Of a DNA stretch of 18,249 bases, positions 14,561-18,249 are shown piece after piece. Made by a program: the position numbers and the translations under genes. Origin of the DNA: Acidobacteriota bacterium (GTDB taxonomy: Bacteria > Acidobacteriota > Vicinamibacteria > Vicinamibacterales > UBA823); NCBI GenBank assembly GCA_002720285.1, contig PBHT01000039.1, forward strand, positions 16,707-34,955. The letters run 5' to 3'. The notes beneath the pieces were generated by a model. It searched no databases. It was not told the origin of the DNA and saw nothing but the letters and a program-made list of their open reading frames with translations. Each line of letters opens with the position of its first letter. Position 1 is the stretch's first letter.

Positions 14561-16633
14561 AATAATCTCAATCCGATCGATTGCGTCCCCTTCAAGGATG
14601 GCGTCCACCGCGTTCATGCCAGCGGTAACCTGCGCGAACACTGTGAAGTTGTGATCAAGTCGAGGGTTGTCCACGAGATTGATGAAGATCTGGGCGTCGC
14701 CGGTATCACGCCCGCGGGTGGAGATTCCGACTGCACCACGGACATGTGGACGAAGTCCTAGTTCGTCACGCATGTAGGGACCGTCTCCCATGAATTCATT
14801 GGCACCAGGACTCCCGCCCTGGATCACAAAGTTCGGGACGACGCGGTGAAAAGTCAACGTATCGTAGTAACCCTTCCGTGCAAGCTGGGAAAATCGTTCG
14901 ACCGTCGCGGGTGCTTCTTCGGGAAATAGTGTGAGTTGAAATTCAGCGCCGTTCACCATCCGGACGTGGGCACCAATAAGACCGATTACGGCTTCAAGTG
15001 ATGGTGGTTTCCCAGTCCGTAAACGGGATGTCCTCGCTAAAACCGTCTGGCCGGTCCATTCGGATAGCGCTTCGGCTGCCGTAGCGGCTACTCGGGGGTC
15101 GGGGTCCTCCAAGTACGGTCGCAGCACCCCGGCGTTGCGTCGCGAACCTAATTCCTTAAGGCGCTGGAGAATTGCCACTCGTGCATCGCGTGACGTATCC
15201 CTAGCCGACGCAGTAAGCCTGGCCAATGTCGAAAGTAAAATCGTTGGCGTACGCCGATCTGGGCTTCCTTCGAGTAGGTTAGCCACCGTGCGCAATAGGC
15301 CATAGTCATCGCTGACCAGCGCCTGCAACAGAACGTCGTCAGCAGCGTGTCCTTCCAGTGCTACAAGACCGCGCAGTGCCACCCCGCGTACATTAGCATT
15401 CGGATCGTCAGCCAGCTCGGCGAGCATCACGCCACTGGCGGGACCTAACTGTGTTGCAGCTCGCGCTCCATACATCCTGACCTGCCAGACCGGATGCTCA
15501 ACGAATCGCGGCAGCAAACCAGCTGCACGGTTCTGATTGAGTTTAGACAGTGCGACCAAGGCGTGTACCGGCCGATGCCAATCACCATCCCTGTTGAGCC
15601 CACCAGCAATGCTCGCGACAAAGCTCGTTGGTGACGGACCCGTGGGACAACCTTCACCAAGCAGATCTAGCGCCCGTAGAGAAACATGTGAGCTCTGATC
15701 CTCGACAGCATCGACGAGCGAATTACACCCCCTTAACCGACCGTGTTCGCCATACGCAACCAAAGCGTCGAACCGCACCATCGCGGACCTGTCGGTTAGT
15801 GCCTTCTCAATCAGCAATTGCCTCTCAGGCAGGTCGTCAGCATCAAGCAGCGCCAGCGTAGCCAGCCGACGCGTCTGCGCGTCACTATCATCAAGCGCCG
15901 CAGAAATAGTCCCTACATCACCTGACCCGCTGGCATTTAAAGCTGCCAACGCGAGCCGCCGAGTCCGTAAAGCCTTCTCATCGCTGCCTGAAGTAGTCAA
16001 GACTACGCGAAGCTGCGCGATTGTCTGATCCGCCAGCGGTGTTTGATCACCCCGTAACCTAGCTATCGCTTCAAGACCATCAACGGCTCCGAGACGAACA
16101 GCGGGGTCCACAGAACTTACGAACGACCCCAGCATTAATTCCACACGCTGCAGAGTCTGAGAATCCAGATATGGTAATCGCCCGAGCGTCTCGGCGACGA
16201 CACCTTGCACCTCAGGATCTTTCTCCTCTTTGAGCCGAGCAAGCAGCATTGACACGTAAACTGAAAGGTCACCACCACGCTGCAGGCTCTGGCCGAGAGC
16301 GTTGATGGCCTCGCGCCGCACGGCTGGCTGATCGGCCTCGAGTAGTCTAGCGATCCGATTACTCAGATCGAAGCGTTCCAGCCGCCCAAGGGCACGCACT
16401 GCAATCTTCTGAATCTCTTCGTTTGGACTCTCGATACCGGTCAGGAGGGTCGCTAGACTGACTGGATCCGTCGCGCGGGAATCTTCAGCCACTAGCATGG
16501 CTTGGCGAAAAGTAAGTGTTTCCACCGACGAATCCTGAGCCGCCGACTCGATCGGCATGCCGATTACAGGAACCACGGCAGCAAGGACGCAGGCCACAAA
16601 CACGCGCGAGGGTTGATTCGACAAAACACTCAT
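14552..16633 (-). CDS. HEAT-repeat protein fused to cyclophilin-type peptidyl-prolyl isomerase
   Basis: A 693-residue exported protein: a signal peptide (hydrophobic residues 11-27, cleavage likely at SAAQ), HEAT-type helical repeats over about residues 35-545 (recurring V-R-x-x-A-x-x-A-L-G units such as AVRREAINALGQ and AVRLGAVDGLEA), and a cyclophilin domain from about 556 to the end. The isomerase core has FHRVVPNFVIQGG (595-607), with the catalytic Arg and the Phe and Gln of the active site, and an F-I-N-L-V-D-N-P-x-L-D-H-N-F segment. It probably helps fold or scaffold secreted proteins. Its ATG at 16631-16633 overlaps the TAA of the DPP III gene by one base, so the two are coupled. Confidence 0.88.
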   Translation of the reverse strand: MSVLSNQPSRVFVACVLAAVVPVIGMPIESAAQDSSVETLTFRQAMLVAEDSRATDPVSLATLLTGIESPNEEIQKIAVRALGRLERFDLSNRIARLLEADQPAVRREAINALGQSLQRGGDLSVYVSMLLARLKEEKDPEVQGVVAETLGRLPYLDSQTLQRVELMLGSFVSSVDPAVRLGAVDGLEAIARLRGDQTPLADQTIAQLRVVLTTSGSDEKALRTRRLALAALNASGSGDVGTISAALDDSDAQTRRLATLALLDADDLPERQLLIEKALTDRSAMVRFDALVAYGEHGRLRGCNSLVDAVEDQSSHVSLRALDLLGEGCPTGPSPTSFVASIAGGLNRDGDWHRPVHALVALSKLNQNRAAGLLPRFVEHPVWQVRMYGARAATQLGPASGVMLAELADDPNANVRGVALRGLVALEGHAADDVLLQALVSDDYGLLRTVANLLEGSPDRRTPTILLSTLARLTASARDTSRDARVAILQRLKELGSRRNAGVLRPYLEDPDPRVAATAAEALSEWTGQTVLARTSRLRTGKPPSLEAVIGLIGAHVRMVNGAEFQLTLFPEEAPATVERFSQLARKGYYDTLTFHRVVPNFVIQGGSPGANEFMGDGPYMRDELGLRPHVRGAVGISTRGRDTGDAQIFINLVDNPRLDHNFTVFAQVTAGMNAVDAILEGDAIDRIEIIER

Positions 16634-18249
16634 TAGTGAAGACCTCCAGGACGCACCATCCCGACAGCATTTCCAGAGTACTCGAGCATCTGGGTCATAA
16701 GGTCCTTCGGATAGGAGATGGTCACATCGATAATTGTGTTGTTAGCGTCCCGTTCTACTTCGAGTTTTGGTTGCACAAAACCCGAGTACGATGGAAGGTT
16801 TAACGCGTCCACGCGTTCGACGACCTGATCACGGAGGTCTGCATCAAAATGGATCCCGTAGGTCTCAAACAACCATTTCGCCGCCTCGTAATCACCCTCG
16901 GATTTGATCCGTTGTACTTCCGTGAGTAGTTCCCCTACCCCCTGTTGGAACACAGTCACGTCAGTAATCACGTAAAAAGTCTTGCTGTTATGCACACGTT
17001 CTTCGATAGCGTTCGTGTTGTCCATTAACCACCTGACGATCATCTGGCGGTTGCGCATGTGATCCTCCTCGAGCTGTGTCCCTTTCCGGACACGCCGAAG
17101 CTGTGTGATAGCGTTCCGCGCATAACTTTCGTACCCTGCCAGTACGATTTCGTTGTGGTGCTCTACTGGTACAAGTCCAAATTCGGCCAGCTTCGGATCA
17201 GGGAGAAAGTAGAGCGCCACTAAGTCTGCTCGGCTCTCCTCAAGTGCGGAATACTGCTCCTTCAACGCAGCTTGCGGATTCCCGTTAAGGTGATCTGCCA
17301 ACCTACCCGAGGCGTGTCCAATCACCTCATGCATATTTGTGGTGAGTTCACCAGTAGTCCTGCTCCAGCGTTCAGCACGAGTGGCCTCGGCGGGGGTCAA
17401 GGAAAATTCCGTGCGAAATCCGGACGGTGTTGCCTGTTCATAGGTTTCCACTACATTTGAGAGTGACACTGATTTACTCCCGTGCTCCTCCCGAACACTC
17501 TGATCATTTGGCAAGTTAATGCCAATCGGGGTCACCGGCCCTGATTCGCCGGTTTCAATGACGACATCAATGGCGTTGGCCGTAATACCACGGACACCCT
17601 TCTTCCGATACTTCGGGTCCCATGGCATTCGATCTTCAAACCATTGAGCATTGTCAGCGAGAACTTGGATCTCCGCAGTTTTCTCCTGATTAACGTAGTA
17701 GACCAACGCTTCCCACGCCCCTTTCGTACCACGGGCGTCCATGTACACCTCGATGAACCCGTTAATGGTGTCGATGGGTGAGGCGTCGTCCTGGATCCAT
17801 GCGATGTCATAGGCTTTGCGGTCGGCGTCTTCTCCAGTACGGTAGAACCGAATCAAAGCTTTGAGTGCTTTGGCCATCGATTCAGTGGCATATGGAATCG
17901 CGGCTTCCAAGTGCTTGATGATTCGAGAAATATGCTCGCCGTATTTTCCGTCGAGCTTGTAAACCTCCTCAACAACATGGTCCCCGCGTTTTACAAGACG
18001 TGAATTTAAGGCGTACTGTTCCGTGAAACTGTCAAGGTCGTCCATGGTGACGTCCACGTAGAGGTTGTTGGCGCTCGCGATTAGAATGTCTTCTTCCAGA
18101 TCTGGAGTTTTAGTTGTCACGCTCGGATCAACCGATGGATCAAGAAAAAGAGGCAACATGCGCACCAGCATGACGTCCAGCGTCTCGCCGTCCTGTGTGG
18201 GAAATCTCGCGCCTTCATCGACAGCTGCTTGAGCAGCTGTAAGAAAGGC
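16633..18249 (-). CDS. dipeptidyl-peptidase III-like metallopeptidase (M49), 5' end outside the window
   Basis: The frame is open beyond the ATG at 18169-18171 to the edge of the window, so 538 C-terminal residues are present and the N-terminus is missing. Peptidase M49 enzymes are zinc exopeptidases that remove dipeptides from the N-terminus of short peptides. The zinc motif HEVIGH is encoded at 17314-17331, matching the M49 H-E-x-x-G-H/HELLGH site, and the second motif EESRAD at 17224-17241 supplies the third zinc ligand, corresponding to E-E-C-R-A-E in animal enzymes. The 30-residue spacing fits. Bacterial M49 proteins are often exported, but the N-terminus that would show this is outside the window. 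The stop shares one base with the ATG of the HEAT-cyclophilin gene. Confidence 0.9.
   Translation of the reverse strand, partial: AFLTAAQAAVDEGARFPTQDGETLDVMLVRMLPLFLDPSVDPSVTTKTPDLEEDILIASANNLYVDVTMDDLDSFTEQYALNSRLVKRGDHVVEEVYKLDGKYGEHISRIIKHLEAAIPYATESMAKALKALIRFYRTGEDADRKAYDIAWIQDDASPIDTINGFIEVYMDARGTKGAWEALVYYVNQEKTAEIQVLADNAQWFEDRMPWDPKYRKKGVRGITANAIDVVIETGESGPVTPIGINLPNDQSVREEHGSKSVSLSNVVETYEQATPSGFRTEFSLTPAEATRAERWSRTTGELTTNMHEVIGHASGRLADHLNGNPQAALKEQYSALEESRADLVALYFLPDPKLAEFGLVPVEHHNEIVLAGYESYARNAITQLRRVRKGTQLEEDHMRNRQMIVRWLMDNTNAIEERVHNSKTFYVITDVTVFQQGVGELLTEVQRIKSEGDYEAAKWLFETYGIHFDADLRDQVVERVDALNLPSYSGFVQPKLEVERDANNTIIDVTISYPKDLMTQMLEYSGNAVGMVRPGGLH

Noticed and set aside
1..18249. 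CRISPR arrays, insertion sequences, phage genes, toxin-antitoxin or defence modules
   Set aside because: No regular repeat-spacer pattern, transposase, integrase or defence-family protein was seen on either strand.

Overview
The window looks like chromosomal DNA from a free-living, moderate-GC Gram-negative bacterium. Several gene families (secreted PIG-L deacetylase, secreted Esterase-D-like hydrolase, HEAT/cyclophilin protein, bacterial DPP III, secreted CX4R phosphatase) resemble Acidobacteriota, perhaps a Vicinamibacteria-like lineage. That assignment is inference from gene content; there is no rRNA or other marker here. Genes are tightly packed, no stretch over 300 bases lacks a gene, and I see no mobile element, tRNA, rRNA or CRISPR array.

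Layout. 1-729 (+): 3' part of a D-threonine aldolase / D-serine dehydratase-like PLP enzyme. 752-1572 (-): pterin-4a-carbinolamine dehydratase followed by a MerR-type regulator. 1686-2150 (-): an OsmC-family peroxiredoxin whose reading frame is interrupted by a single in-frame UGA exactly where the family has its first redox cysteine, followed by a SECIS-like hairpin; I read this as a selenoprotein. 2187-4239 (+): a secreted dual-specificity-like phosphatase overlapping a group II PLP amino-acid decarboxylase. 4282-5724 (-): molybdate ABC transporter genes modB and modC behind a 36-codon lipoprotein-signal-like ORF that occupies the place expected for modA. 5866-6321 (+): divergent HTH-TOBE (molybdate-type) regulator with AT-rich iterons directly before its start. 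6348-8006 (-): secreted esterase-like hydrolase. 8185-10348 (+): three-gene cluster of a membrane-anchored FMN-binding protein, a secreted protein of unknown function and a TIGR01777/YfcH-type NAD(P)-binding protein. 10364-13045 (-): large secreted PIG-L deacetylase. 13136-14356 (-): FAD-dependent DAO-family oxidoreductase. 14552-18249 (-): a dipeptidyl-peptidase III gene (5' end outside the window) coupled to a HEAT-repeat/cyclophilin fusion.

The most notable discovery is the OsmC selenoprotein candidate: one uninterrupted alignment to the family on both sides of the UGA, the UGA at the catalytic cysteine, the second catalytic cysteine retained, a strong Shine-Dalgarno, and a perfect 7-bp hairpin with a G-containing loop 25 nt after the UGA. 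An ordinary annotation would split it into two fragments or call it a pseudogene. The second point of interest is the molybdate locus, with a ModC that lacks a C-terminal MOP domain, a regulator that carries one, no normal modA, and repeated operator-like sequences between them.
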